Assembly (NCBI GenBank): GCA_964503045.1
Contig: CAZCZI010000001.1
Location: 62,001-126,000, forward strand
Origin: CAYZJR01 sp964503045
GTDB lineage: Bacteria; Cyanobacteriota; Vampirovibrionia; Obscuribacterales; Obscuribacteraceae
DNA length: 64,000 nucleotides
Direction: 5' to 3'
This document shows, piece by piece, positions 1 to 9,113 of the stretch; position 1 is the first letter of the stretch, and the number at the start of each line of letters is the position of its first letter. Below the pieces are notes generated by a model. That model searched no databases, was not told the DNA's origin, and was given only the letters and a program-made list of their open reading frames with translations. The translations under genes were made by a program, and so were the position numbers.

Positions 1-695
1 AGTTTCAATGACATTGCACTTCCTAACCATGAGCCTGGAATGGCACCGAGTGCAACTAAAATGGCGATGTCGAACTGCAGATGATTGAACCAGTAGTGTG
101 TCAATGCTCCGGGAATCGAAATCACTGCAACAACACAAAGCGAAGTTCCAAACGCTCTTTTGATGGGCATCTTCCAGAAATAACAAAAACACGGCACCAA
201 AATGAAACCGCCGCCAACACCAAAAAATCCGGCGAGCAATCCCGAAACGAGCGCCACTGAAAGAGTAACTGCAAGGCTTTGAGTTTTTTCGGGTGCTGAC
301 GCGTCAGGCGTCGGGTCCTTCTTCAGACTGACTCGAATCATGTCTACGCCTGAAAAGAAAACCAAGATTGAAAAGAGAATCATCAGCATCTGCGGCCTGA
401 CAATCGTGGTCAACCAGGCACCGCAAAAGGTTCCCAATATTGCGGGTGCGAACATGAGGCGCGCCAGCTTCATGTCGAGCATCCGCTCTTGCAGGTAATT
501 CAACAGACCAGCAATTGCAGTTGGAATAATCACTGCCATCGTCGTGCCCACTGCGGTGTGTGGTGCCAGCCCAACGACCAGACTCAATAGCGGTGTGCAT
601 ACAATGCCACCACCAATGCCAAACGCTCCGGATAATAGCCCAGTTGAAAGACCGATGCCCAGCGCTTTTAAGAGAAGAACAAGAGCAGTGTTCAC
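1..695 (-). CDS. TauE/SafE family sulfite/anion exporter, C-terminus cut by window edge
   Basis: Membrane permease of the TauE/SafE (formerly DUF81) family, which exports sulfite, sulfoacetate or related anions; the substrate cannot be told from sequence. Translating the minus strand gives the two family half-repeats: a first Gly-rich motif (LLSGAFGIGGGIV) near residue 20 and a second (AGFFGVGGGFILVPCF) near residue 150, each inside hydrophobic helices. The likely start is GTG at 695, which overlaps the TGA stop of the upstream gene, implying translational coupling. The gene continues beyond position 1, so about 230 residues are visible of a usual 240-270. The longer minus-strand frame at 304-738 is only a shadow of it. 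Confidence 0.85.
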   Translation of the reverse strand, partial: MNTALVLLLKALGIGLSTGLLSGAFGIGGGIVCTPLLSLVVGLAPHTAVGTTMAVIIPTAIAGLLNYLQERMLDMKLARLMFAPAILGTFCGAWLTTIVRPQMLMILFSILVFFSGVDMIRVSLKKDPTPDASAPEKTQSLAVTLSVALVSGLLAGFFGVGGGFILVPCFCYFWKMPIKRAFGTSLCVVAVISIPGALTHYWFNHLQFDIAILVALGAIPGSWLGSAMSLK

Positions 696-1255
696 ATGTA
701 TGAGGCAATAAACTTGCCGAGATCAGGATTGTCCGCAATCATCTCTTCGAACTTCGGGTTCTTCGCAAGGCGACGTGCAATTGAACGATCTCGCTTGATC
801 GCGTAATAGATGCCTTCAGGATCAAGGAAAATGACGCGATCGGCTTGGGGATTGGATGCGAGCATTCTTGCAACCGACTTCCACTTTGTTAGTCGCCGAC
901 AGAGATAGTGATCGGCTTCGGCGATATCCTTTAGCCGTGGATGTTTGCATAACAGCTTCGCTGCCGATCGATGAGAACAAATCGCCTCTATAATTGCCGG
1001 ATCTGCTTGTGCCGCTCTATCGAGCCAGTGATATTTAGCCATTCTTCGTGCAGTAGTGCCGTCGCGACGAACGTGGGACGTCGATACCTTAATTGGTATC
1101 ACTTTGCCAGAAGCATCTTTGCTGTCGAGAGGCGGTCGAAGCTTAGCATCATCACCGGACTGGGCACCAGCTCCGAGTGGCAGATAAGACAGTGCGACCA
1201 AAACGATAGCGATCAGATAGTGTCTAAACATACGAAACTGTTCTCTCAACGTCAT
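692..1255 (-). CDS. Secreted protein with four repeated 'AR-LA-NP' helical units, unknown function
   Basis: Not recognised as a named family. Residues 9-32 form a hydrophobic signal-like segment ending in GAGAQ, so the protein is probably exported. The mature part holds four copies, spaced about 33 residues, of a unit with the pattern (S/T)-A-x-x-(L/M)-A-x-(N/H)-P followed by a short acidic helix; examples are SAAKLLCKHP, SVARMLASNP and SIARRLAKNP. Such regular helical repeats usually give a solenoid or binding surface. Its stop overlaps the start of the TauE-like permease, so the two probably form an operon, but a functional link is only inference. Confidence 0.7.
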   Translation of the reverse strand: MTLREQFRMFRHYLIAIVLVALSYLPLGAGAQSGDDAKLRPPLDSKDASGKVIPIKVSTSHVRRDGTTARRMAKYHWLDRAAQADPAIIEAICSHRSAAKLLCKHPRLKDIAEADHYLCRRLTKWKSVARMLASNPQADRVIFLDPEGIYYAIKRDRSIARRLAKNPKFEEMIADNPDLGKFIASYM

Positions 1256-1433
1256 TTCTCAACGCCCAGACCAAGATTCTAGCTTAACTGATCGGCAAAA
1301 GCGAGAAAAAGAAGATCGGGTAGACACTGGCCCAGCGCGGCTCATCTGTCACGCGGCCTGAGAGACAACGAAATCAGGCGCTAGAATAAAGGAGACTTGC
1401 AATCGTTCTTTCACCTATTTCTGCGGTCGCTGA

Positions 1434-3323
1434 ATGGCAAACTCCCAAGATTCAAGAAATGATGCCGAACGTCCGGATAAACAACCCGGACAGGACAAGC
1501 AGCAGCAACCGGAAAAACCCACGTCAGAACAAGAGCTTCCGCTCACATTCGGTGAGATCGTCGCTCCCAATTCAAGTTCTTGGAGAGAGAGGCTGCAGAT
1601 ACAACGTCAATCTCAGGCCGAACGCACAGGAAGTCAATCTCTAGACTTGGGTAAACCATTGGCGGGGCTGTATGGTCGCTATGGATCGGATACTGGGCGT
1701 GTACTTGGAAGAGGTCTGACCAGAGAGTTCGAGCAACTTCGAGAACAACAGCATCAGCGCGATCAACAACATCAGCAGCAGCATCACCTAGAGCAGTCAG
1801 CGCTTCCTCAGGGGCTCAATCGAGAAAAAAAAGAGACAGTATCCCGTGAATTTATTTGGACTCCAATAGCCGGCTTCGATAAACCCTCGGAAGTCAGCAT
1901 TGCAGCAGCGCTCGGGGTTCGTCCCTTTATTCAGCCTAAAAAGTCCGAATTCAAGCCTGTAGAAGAAGTTAAAGCTCCTCTCAAGGCTGAAATGACGCTC
2001 GCCGAAAAGTTTCTTAGTGAGAATTCTTTCAAGGAGAAGGAAGGTCAATCGCTCACAACCGCAGAGAAAAACGAGGTGGAAGGGGCTCGCCAGGCAATCG
2101 CCGACTCAAAAGACCCCACCGAGCTTCTCTCAAATGCGATTCATTTAGCCAGGCTCCTTGAGCATTTGCGATATATTGAGGAAGCAAAAAAAGCGACATA
2201 TCTTGCGTTAGGGATTGATCCCGACCACAAACTTGCAAAACAACTGTTTACGGAGCTTGAGCGCGTGCATCCAGCAGATCTCGGAATCTCATCGGTTAGT
2301 ACCCCCTCTTCAATCAGCAGCCTCTCCAAGGCAGCGCTTAGAAAACGCATAGTCAATCTCAGTCAAGGAAAGGTGGCTGTAATTGGCGATCTTCTAATTG
2401 ATGAGCTGTTGGAAGGTAAGCCCGAACGAATATCGCGCGAAGCGCCAGTTTTGATTCTCGAGCATGTAGACACCCAACACATCCCTGGTGGTGCCGCAAA
2501 CACAGCTCACAATATCGTGGCGCTCGGAGCCAAGTGCCACGCAATTGGAATTTGTGGCAAAGATGAATACGCTTCCAAAATGGCAGCAATGCTAGATCGC
2601 CATGGCATAACGCACAGCCTCGTGACTGATCCCGATCGACCTACGACAGTAAAAACAAGAATTCTCTCAAAAGCACATTCGCTCAGGCAGCAGCTTTTGA
2701 GACTCGATCGCATATCGCATGATCCCATCTCACCAAAGATAGAAGCGCAGCTCGTTGAAAAAATCACCCAGAGCGCCACATCCTATCAGGCAGTAATCCT
2801 CTCGGATTATCGCGCAGGTGTAATCTCCGAAGGTGTCATTCGCACCTGCAGAAGACTGGCATTAAAACAAAACCTGATGGTTGTTGTAGATGCACAAGAT
2901 TGTTTCGATCGCTTTCAGGACTGTGCATTGATCACACCAAATCAACCTGACACGGAAAAAGCATTGGGTTATTCGCTTTCTTCGCCTGAGTTATTGCGAA
3001 AAGCCGGGCAGCATCTGCTTGAGAGAACTGGCGTGAAAGCAATCTTGATCACGCGCGGCGGTGACGGAATGGTGCTCTTCCAACAAGGACAGCCAATGGC
3101 AGAGCTTCCCGCATTTAATCGAAGCGATGTCTTTGACGTCACAGGCGCTGGAGACACTGTGGTGGCAACAATGACACTTGCTCTGGTGACAGGTGCCTCG
3201 CCGGTTGAAGCGATGGCGTTGGGAAACCTTGCAGCAGGAATCGTAGTGAAGAAATCGGGTACCGCCGTAACCAGCCAGAAAGAGCTGCTCGACGGTCTGG
3301 AGCAGCTCTCGCACTTCAAATAA
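1434..3323 (+). CDS. PfkB/ribokinase-family sugar kinase (HldE/RfaE1-like) with long Gln-rich N-terminal extension
   Basis: The C-terminal part (about residues 305-629) is a PfkB carbohydrate kinase most like the kinase domain of HldE/RfaE, which phosphorylates D-glycero-D-manno-heptose 7-phosphate for lipopolysaccharide core heptose. Visible motifs are the early VAVIGDLLIDELL strand, the substrate motif PGGAANTAHNIVALGA near residue 350, and the catalytic anion-hole motif DVTGAGDTVVA near residue 565 with the base Asp. The first 300 residues are unusual: a polar stretch, a Gln/His-rich run near residues 103-122, and a helical TPR-like piece near 200-285. No nucleotidylyltransferase half is attached. 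The lpt export genes elsewhere in the window fit a heptose role, but the substrate is inferred. Confidence 0.8.
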   Translation: MANSQDSRNDAERPDKQPGQDKQQQPEKPTSEQELPLTFGEIVAPNSSSWRERLQIQRQSQAERTGSQSLDLGKPLAGLYGRYGSDTGRVLGRGLTREFEQLREQQHQRDQQHQQQHHLEQSALPQGLNREKKETVSREFIWTPIAGFDKPSEVSIAAALGVRPFIQPKKSEFKPVEEVKAPLKAEMTLAEKFLSENSFKEKEGQSLTTAEKNEVEGARQAIADSKDPTELLSNAIHLARLLEHLRYIEEAKKATYLALGIDPDHKLAKQLFTELERVHPADLGISSVSTPSSISSLSKAALRKRIVNLSQGKVAVIGDLLIDELLEGKPERISREAPVLILEHVDTQHIPGGAANTAHNIVALGAKCHAIGICGKDEYASKMAAMLDRHGITHSLVTDPDRPTTVKTRILSKAHSLRQQLLRLDRISHDPISPKIEAQLVEKITQSATSYQAVILSDYRAGVISEGVIRTCRRLALKQNLMVVVDAQDCFDRFQDCALITPNQPDTEKALGYSLSSPELLRKAGQHLLERTGVKAILITRGGDGMVLFQQGQPMAELPAFNRSDVFDVTGAGDTVVATMTLALVTGASPVEAMALGNLAAGIVVKKSGTAVTSQKELLDGLEQLSHFK

Positions 3324-3334
3324 GATCTTCGTAC

Positions 3335-3649
3335 TTAGGCGTTTGCCATTTGGGCTTGAAGATGCTCGTTGTAGCGTTCTCTTATGCCGTTCCACACCAG
3401 ATCGTAGCGATCGTTGTAACAAGAGATGCTGTCGATAAACTCGGCTTGTTCTTTCGGCGACATCGAGAAGAGTCTTTGGCAGTAGTAGTCGCAGATTGAC
3501 TCGGCGCTTTTTGCAGCAAGAGCGACTACGCTGTCGCTGTGCTTCACGAGGTCCTTCAGACGTTGAATTTCGAAAGCCTCAGAGTGAAGATTCGAGGACT
3601 GCTCGAAGCTCGCTTGCTCTTGACCGTGGATTTCGAAGTTCTTAGACAT
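3335..3649 (-). CDS. Small conserved-looking hypothetical protein, 104 aa
   Basis: Unrecognised soluble protein. It is mostly helical, with a hydrophobic middle (VVALAAKSAESICDYYCQRL) and no signal peptide or membrane segment. The ATG at 3649 is preceded by AGGAG at a good distance, which supports translation. It is convergent with the PfkB-type kinase, with only 11 bases between their stops. Confidence 0.55.
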   Translation of the reverse strand: MSKNFEIHGQEQASFEQSSNLHSEAFEIQRLKDLVKHSDSVVALAAKSAESICDYYCQRLFSMSPKEQAEFIDSISCYNDRYDLVWNGIRERYNEHLQAQMANA

Positions 3650-3888
3650 TTCCTAGCTCCTAGAGTTTTTGAGAATCTTGTTCTCTCGCCGTGAATGCAT
3701 CTACCCGAAACCTCAGTGGCTTTAGACACGTGCCTACGTACTTCCCGCACCGATATTTCAATTCCATTTCAGAACCCCACTGCAAACAGTTGCTTTCTGT
3801 GGGAACTCCCCCCAAAACCCCGCCCAGAGCGGTTATTAAGTGGGAAAATCACAATGGCGCTCTGATCAGCTGGTAGTATCCTTGATAT

Positions 3889-4152
3889 ATGGAAGCCATC
3901 CCCACTTATCTACAAGCGGAGACCAAGTCCGTGACAGCTTTATCGACCGACATGACAACAGCGCAACTAATGAGAATTGCAGCTGATCATCACCAGGGCA
4001 TCATCAAACTAAGCGACCTGGATAAGAGTTTATTGTTAGAACTTCTAAGAGAGAAGGGACGTGAAGAGTTAGACTACGGGCAGGAAATAGAACTCGAGAC
4101 GGTTCGCCTAGTCAAGCGAGTGACTGGCTCTGTCTCTGTTTTCTTTGGTTAA
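3889..4152 (+). CDS. Small hypothetical protein, 87 aa, possibly leaderless
   Basis: Unrecognised acidic helical protein of 87 residues; the segment around residues 35-65 (IIKLSDLDKSLLLELLREKG) is amphipathic. No Shine-Dalgarno sequence precedes the ATG. A TAGTAT hexamer at 3874-3879 would place the transcript start only a few bases before the ATG, so the mRNA may be leaderless. A second possible start is the internal Met22. The next gene lies 27-90 bases downstream depending on its start. Confidence 0.5.
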   Translation: MEAIPTYLQAETKSVTALSTDMTTAQLMRIAADHHQGIIKLSDLDKSLLLELLREKGREELDYGQEIELETVRLVKRVTGSVSVFFG

Positions 4153-4241
4153 GGCCCAATACCTCATCATTCTGTATTATGAACGTGGCTGCTATTGCAG
4201 CTTCCGACCAGATACATATATGGATGACGAGGCCGCTTTCC

Positions 4242-4739
4242 ATGAAACTGCTGAAACGATTCAACGCTTTTGACCTGGCGATTCTGCTTACAGGTTTGAT
4301 TTGTGTGCTGGGATTCTCCCTGGCGCGCGCAGGTCACGCCGGGGTGGACAAAGTCGTACAAGGGGTCGGCAAGGTATCAATCGAGGTATATATCACCGGA
4401 CTAAAAACCAAAGACACTGAGATGTTCAAGGTTGGTGAAAAATCCTCGATCACCATTCGCAACCAACCGGTTCAACCTCCAATGACGATAACCAAAGTCG
4501 AACATTGGCAAAAGCAAGTCTCATTTTTGAGCCCGGACGGCAAGAAGGCAGTTGCCTTCCCCGATCCGGCAAATGCAATTGCACACGATTTTCTGGTTAC
4601 AGTCCAAGATTCCGAAACAGAACGCACTGAAGACGGCTTCGTAATCCGCGGCAACAAGATCAAAGTGGGAAATCAAATTGAGCTGGAAAGTTTCAAATAC
4701 AGAGTCCAAGGCGTTGTTGTAGACATAAGGGCTGAGTGA
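4242..4739 (+). CDS. DUF4330-like membrane-anchored protein
   Basis: Short protein with one N-terminal transmembrane helix (about residues 10-30, FDLAILLTGLICVLGFSLAR) followed by a beta-rich extracytoplasmic part. Order and size match DUF4330 proteins, a family I know mainly from cyanobacteria; function unknown. I chose ATG 4242 because GAGG lies 9 bases upstream; upstream in-frame starts at 4179 and 4224 lack a ribosome site. It is followed after one base by the O-antigen-ligase-like gene, so the two are probably co-transcribed and may act together at the envelope. Confidence 0.65.
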   Translation: MKLLKRFNAFDLAILLTGLICVLGFSLARAGHAGVDKVVQGVGKVSIEVYITGLKTKDTEMFKVGEKSSITIRNQPVQPPMTITKVEHWQKQVSFLSPDGKKAVAFPDPANAIAHDFLVTVQDSETERTEDGFVIRGNKIKVGNQIELESFKYRVQGVVVDIRAE

Positions 4740-4740
4740 G

Positions 4741-6210
4741 TTGAACGCCATTTCTCAAATAACCTCATCACTTGCTCTTCGAAAGCTTGATGATGCCTGG
4801 CGCAACACAGTGGAGCACTCCTTAGCTCTAGCGCCGCTCAAGCTCCTTTGTGCACCCAAGTTTCTTCAAGGCAAAACTGAGAAGCTAGGCAATATATTGC
4901 AGACCCTGAGTTTTGCCGTGTGCTTGATGCTATTGGTTTGTCTTGGTCTCAAGTACTTCGCCAACGACAAAGATGGATTGGCGATTATTGCAGGCGGAGG
5001 CTTCGCACTCTGGATTTTAGGCCGGCTACTTGGCGGCAAAGATTCGCGACAAGGCAAAGCAACCGACGTGCTTGTGCTTCTGTACTTTGCCACAAATATC
5101 GTGGCCGCATGCGCCTCGCACTATTTCCTTCCAAGCTTAAGGGGACTGGCAAAGGCATTCATATATATATCGAGCTACTTTTGGTTTACTGCCCTTTTGG
5201 CGAAATCCGAGAAACGCAAGGAGATGGTCTTTGTCGTTCTCGCAATGACTGGAATGGCGGTGTCTGCCTATGGGCTCTACCAATACAAGATAGGAGTGGC
5301 GCCACTTGCCACCTGGGAAGATCCAACCGTCGACACCAAGACTGTACGCATCTATTCGACCTTGCTTAATCCCAATTTGCTTGCCGGCTATCTGATTCCT
5401 TTGCTTCCCATCTCGCTTTCATTGACCCTGATGTGGTTGAGTCGAGGCAAACTCTGGATTTTGGCCGGACTCTCGGCATTGGGTATATTCGCAGCTACTC
5501 TTGCTGCAACTTTTCTAACCGGCAGCAGAGGCGGCTACATGGGTGTGTTTGCTGTTGTGGGAACGTACCTATTTATAGCGCTTTGTTTTTTCTGGAAGAA
5601 AAACCCGAAATTGAGAGTACCTCTCGTGCTCGGATGTCTCTTACTGGGAGTCGCCATGCTTGTAAGCTTGCACTTCCTGCCCGGCTTTGAGCAACGAGTG
5701 ACCTCAATGTTTGCCGGACGCGAACACAGCTCCAACTCATTTCGAATGAACGTCTATATCGCTTCGTGGAAAATGTTTTTGGATAACTGGTGGTTTGGAG
5801 TCGGTCCCGGCAATCAAGCCTTCAGGCTGAGTTATGGACTCTACATGCGAAGCGGCTTTGACGCACTAGGGACATATTGCGTGCCTTTGGAAATTGCAGT
5901 CGAATTGGGCGTCTTCGGCTTAGCCGTGTTTGGGCTGCTTGTAGCAAACGTGTTGGCAAAGGGTCATGAGACGTTCTGGTCAAAGGGAACAGACAGCACT
6001 AGGCGCTGGATTTATGCCGGTTGCGGGGCCTCAATAATTGGTCTTATGGTGCACGGTTTTGTAGACACAGTTTTCTATCGTCCACAGGTGCACTTTCTCT
6101 TCTGGATCTTGGTTGCAATGCTCACTACCACACCAGAACCTGACACGCCTGACGAGACAGTGACGGGCGCAGCTGCGCGCAATGCTCCTGAGTCTTCGGA
6201 AGCAGCCTAA
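4741..6210 (+). CDS. O-antigen ligase/polymerase family membrane protein (IctB-like)
   Basis: Polytopic inner-membrane protein of 489 residues with about ten hydrophobic helices. The Wzy_C-type region is visible: LTGSRGGYMG near residue 260 in a helix-loop, and GVGPGNQAFRLSYG near residue 350 in the large periplasmic loop, the signature region of WaaL/Wzy enzymes that join polysaccharide chains to lipid carriers. Cyanobacterial relatives are annotated IctB. The start is TTG, one base after the stop of the DUF4330-like gene. A polysaccharide ligase or polymerase role is likely; the glycan is unknown. Confidence 0.8.
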   Translation: MNAISQITSSLALRKLDDAWRNTVEHSLALAPLKLLCAPKFLQGKTEKLGNILQTLSFAVCLMLLVCLGLKYFANDKDGLAIIAGGGFALWILGRLLGGKDSRQGKATDVLVLLYFATNIVAACASHYFLPSLRGLAKAFIYISSYFWFTALLAKSEKRKEMVFVVLAMTGMAVSAYGLYQYKIGVAPLATWEDPTVDTKTVRIYSTLLNPNLLAGYLIPLLPISLSLTLMWLSRGKLWILAGLSALGIFAATLAATFLTGSRGGYMGVFAVVGTYLFIALCFFWKKNPKLRVPLVLGCLLLGVAMLVSLHFLPGFEQRVTSMFAGREHSSNSFRMNVYIASWKMFLDNWWFGVGPGNQAFRLSYGLYMRSGFDALGTYCVPLEIAVELGVFGLAVFGLLVANVLAKGHETFWSKGTDSTRRWIYAGCGASIIGLMVHGFVDTVFYRPQVHFLFWILVAMLTTTPEPDTPDETVTGAAARNAPESSEAA

Positions 6211-6805
6211 TAGACCGACAAAGAAGGCAGCGCAATTTCAATATATAAGGATGATCCTGTCAAAGAGATCACTCGGGTTAGATTGATCTACCGCGTGATA
6301 TCGCGTGAAGAGCCCAGATTAGAGGCTTTTGCCAGATTAGATTAAGCCAAGAAGGTCCATTTAAGGTTAATCGAGGGGTCGAAAATAGAGGCATTTCTGA
6401 AGCAGAGCCTGATAAGCCTGATTGGCACCTGTTCTTTGAGAAACTTAGTCAAATTAGTTACGGTTAATCCGACACTCCAAAACGCGAGATTTCTTAAACC
6501 GCGCTAATTTAATCTAATTCTTGACAATATTTTTGTTGAAATGTTTGAGGATTTTAATGACCGGGCATTAATGTATTATCGGAAAAGCAGCCAAAATACG
6601 GCTTCGAGAACCCCGGAAACCCAAATCTGGACGATTCTCACCAAAGTTCCCGGAATCTTGACAGCTTTTGAAGTATTAAACGATAATAATGAATAGGGCT
6701 TTACCAATCATTCATCTATAGGCTTTTCGGCCAACGCCAGCGAGAGACATACAAGTAACCCCACGAGTTATCTCGAACTGGCAGCATACGGAGGAACGAA
6801 CCACC
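6211..6805. other. 595-base intergenic leader region with repeated ATTAGA-type words
   Basis: AT-rich stretch with no convincing gene on either strand. It holds several similar short words (TTAGATTGAT near 6277, CAGATTAGA near 6317, CAGATTAGATTA near 6334, TTTAATCTAATT near 6508) and a TTGACA at 6521-6526 without a good -10. The usable promoter lies near the right end at 6658-6687. The length suggests regulation of the following surface-protein gene. Confidence 0.5.
6658..6687 (+). promoter_or_regulatory. Sigma70-type promoter, TTGACA-18-GATAAT
   Basis: Consensus -35 TTGACA at 6658-6663, 18-base spacer, -10 GATAAT at 6682-6687, about 120 bases before the TadG-like gene at 6806. The -10 is embedded in the same decamer GATAATAATG that is found in front of the paralogous gene at 9818. 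Confidence 0.65.
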
Positions 6806-9007
6806 ATGAAATCACGCCGTACACAAGGGGCAACGCTGGGACTGGTGGCTGTCAGCGTGCTCGTAGTCATTCTCATAGGGGTCGGCTTCTACTTCCTGTC
6901 CAAAATGTTTGGCGGTGGTAGAGAAGTTGCAAACGCAACTGATGCCGGTATCCTGAATGCTGCCAAAATGGCGCTGAGGAAGGGTCAAACCAACCTCGCC
7001 GCCTCACCAGACGAGCAATCATTCGCTGGCTGCTCCGACACAACCATGGGCGATGCACCGGGACAAATCTCGATGTTAACCCTCAACAGAGTCATCGCAC
7101 AAGCCGTATTGATTGGCTTGAACGCAGGTGATGAAGGTACTGCTGCAGCGTCCACAAACGCAGCCACTGCAATTAGCACCGCCAAAGCCATCAGCGGAAG
7201 AATTCGTGCAGCTTTGGTATCTAGCGCTCTTGATGGTGATTTCGATTCCATCGCCGGAGCAGCGAAGAACCAAATGTGGGGCGGCGCCGCCAACCGTACC
7301 GGCTCCCTCACACAAAGCTACATGAAGCGCAGAGGATCCACAAACGTTTATTGGGATACTTCAATTCTCAGCGCTGGACAAGCAGCTATCATCACATCAA
7401 AACTCAACCCAGCTAGCTACAAAGTGTCATTGGGTGCTTCAGCAACCGCTGATCCCGCTGGCCCGAAGATAGCCGGATTGCGTTACATGCAAGGTTACGA
7501 ACCAATCACCATCACTGGTGGAACCATCTACGGAACTCCCGTTTTCCCACAAACGACCCCCCACTTGGTGTCCAGTGGAGACTTCTCCGCCCCGACATCT
7601 GCTTATATCGGTGGGTCCGATACGCCGCCTAACTCCTTTATGGCCGTCACTTCCGCTACCGAGCAGAAGTCCGGAAATATCGGTGGATCAATGGCAGCAG
7701 CTATCCTTGGTTGCATCAACAATGAATACCTCGCCCGCATCCCTCGTGGATACGTAAGAGTATGGAATGGTCCTGACGCCAACACCGTCAACCCACCAGT
7801 AACCAGCCCAGTATTCGACGCTACCAACGATATCTTCGCAAACGAACTGTATTCACCTGGTATCACTGTCGCCAACAACGACGTGTTCTCGCTCAACCAA
7901 CCCGGCATCCAAGCATGGGCTGACTACAACGCGACACGTGGTTGGACCGATCCTGACACCGCATCGCCAAACTACGGACAACCTTCAACCCTCCCAGGAA
8001 AAGGCGATCCGGCAATGTGGCCGCCAGACATCAGCAACTTGCACGACACTGTTGATCCGTTCGGCAACTACGTCTATTACGATTCGTCCGGTAACGGCGT
8101 CAGCAGCTACATGCCTCTTCTGACCGATGATCTCCCAGGCAATGGATGTATCGGAAGCGTCTACCACACCTGCCACGATGTCGATTACGACGTCCCGATG
8201 GTAGTTCAAAAGTGCGACGACCTTTTGACCGCATTCAACTCAGCCTATCCTCCGCCTCCCAACTCCACTGGTGTTGACGATGGTGGCAAGGGCTTCACCG
8301 CTCTTGAATGGGTGAAAGGTAAGGTATTGGAAGGCTTCAACGCGAAGTGCACCACTGTTCCAGACCCACAACCATCCGGTTTGAAAGTATGGGACCACAA
8401 CATCGCTCACCCGATGCTCTCCAAAACCACCTGCAACTTCGGTACTCCTGGTTCTCCATGGGATCTGATGCAACAAACCAACAATTGTGGCTCCTCCACC
8501 ATGTTGGCCCTCATCAGCAATCGCATGAAGCAAGTTGATAGCTCTATCAACACAGGTGATGTTCAAACTGCTCTCGACAGCATGGCTCTGCAAATGTATC
8601 CGAAAGCTGACTCCGTACTCTATCTTTATGCTGATGGAGCCGCGGGTCCTAAGGTGAAATGCGCAGCGACTGTACCTTGGACAGGCACTCTTCCGGCTTC
8701 CCCGGATATGCTCAAGCCAGACGGTCTGCCGAATGCTGCTCTCGACCAAAGCGCGACCAACAACGTATCGGCCTGTTCTAAGGCATACAACGCCAAGTAC
8801 AAAGGCGTTGATGACAAGGCTGGAGTTAACGGTGCCCACAAAGGCGACGCCAACTTGCACGACGTCCCCTACAAGAGCCCACCCGGTAGCGTGAACGCAG
8901 TTGACCACTGCACATGGACTCCTTCTTCGGGTTATCGCAACATGCTTGGCGAAGTTAGATTCTTCAACGACGTCAACGGTTCCGGTAAGTTCTGCAAACC
9001 CAACTAG
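6806..9007 (+). CDS. Large TadG-like surface protein, copy 1
   Basis: A 733-residue protein starting with a short basic segment (MKSRRTQGATLG), a transmembrane helix at about residues 14-36, then NATDAGILNAAKMAL near residue 46. Charged start, helix and 'NA-DA-x-LNAA' follow the TadE/TadG pseudopilin-like pattern, in which a large C-terminal part faces outward. The rest is Gly/Asn/Pro-rich with paired cysteines, ending in PSSGYRNMLGEVRFFN and GKFC. The gene at 9818 is a clear paralog with the same N- and C-terminal motifs. Each is followed by a small secreted protein. ATG preceded by GGAGG supports the start. A role in a Tad-like appendage or cell-surface adhesion is inference; no tad ATPase or prepilin peptidase is nearby. 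Confidence 0.65.
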   Translation: MKSRRTQGATLGLVAVSVLVVILIGVGFYFLSKMFGGGREVANATDAGILNAAKMALRKGQTNLAASPDEQSFAGCSDTTMGDAPGQISMLTLNRVIAQAVLIGLNAGDEGTAAASTNAATAISTAKAISGRIRAALVSSALDGDFDSIAGAAKNQMWGGAANRTGSLTQSYMKRRGSTNVYWDTSILSAGQAAIITSKLNPASYKVSLGASATADPAGPKIAGLRYMQGYEPITITGGTIYGTPVFPQTTPHLVSSGDFSAPTSAYIGGSDTPPNSFMAVTSATEQKSGNIGGSMAAAILGCINNEYLARIPRGYVRVWNGPDANTVNPPVTSPVFDATNDIFANELYSPGITVANNDVFSLNQPGIQAWADYNATRGWTDPDTASPNYGQPSTLPGKGDPAMWPPDISNLHDTVDPFGNYVYYDSSGNGVSSYMPLLTDDLPGNGCIGSVYHTCHDVDYDVPMVVQKCDDLLTAFNSAYPPPPNSTGVDDGGKGFTALEWVKGKVLEGFNAKCTTVPDPQPSGLKVWDHNIAHPMLSKTTCNFGTPGSPWDLMQQTNNCGSSTMLALISNRMKQVDSSINTGDVQTALDSMALQMYPKADSVLYLYADGAAGPKVKCAATVPWTGTLPASPDMLKPDGLPNAALDQSATNNVSACSKAYNAKYKGVDDKAGVNGAHKGDANLHDVPYKSPPGSVNAVDHCTWTPSSGYRNMLGEVRFFNDVNGSGKFCKPN

Positions 9008-9113
9008 GAGCTCAACAGCTTAGACCGACGAATCCGCTCCAGGAAGAATCAGTGTATGATCTGACTGGGGCGGATTCCCTTTAGGCCCTTGTTTGAATAA
9101 GAGGACAAACTCG

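Noticed and set aside
304..738. 144-residue minus-strand frame
   Set aside because: Out-of-frame shadow of the TauE/SafE permease, whose frame shows the family motifs and hydrophobic helices.
8240..8908. 222-residue minus-strand frame inside the TadG-like gene
   Set aside because: Antisense shadow; no family features, no ribosome site, and the plus-strand paralog conservation explains the sequence.
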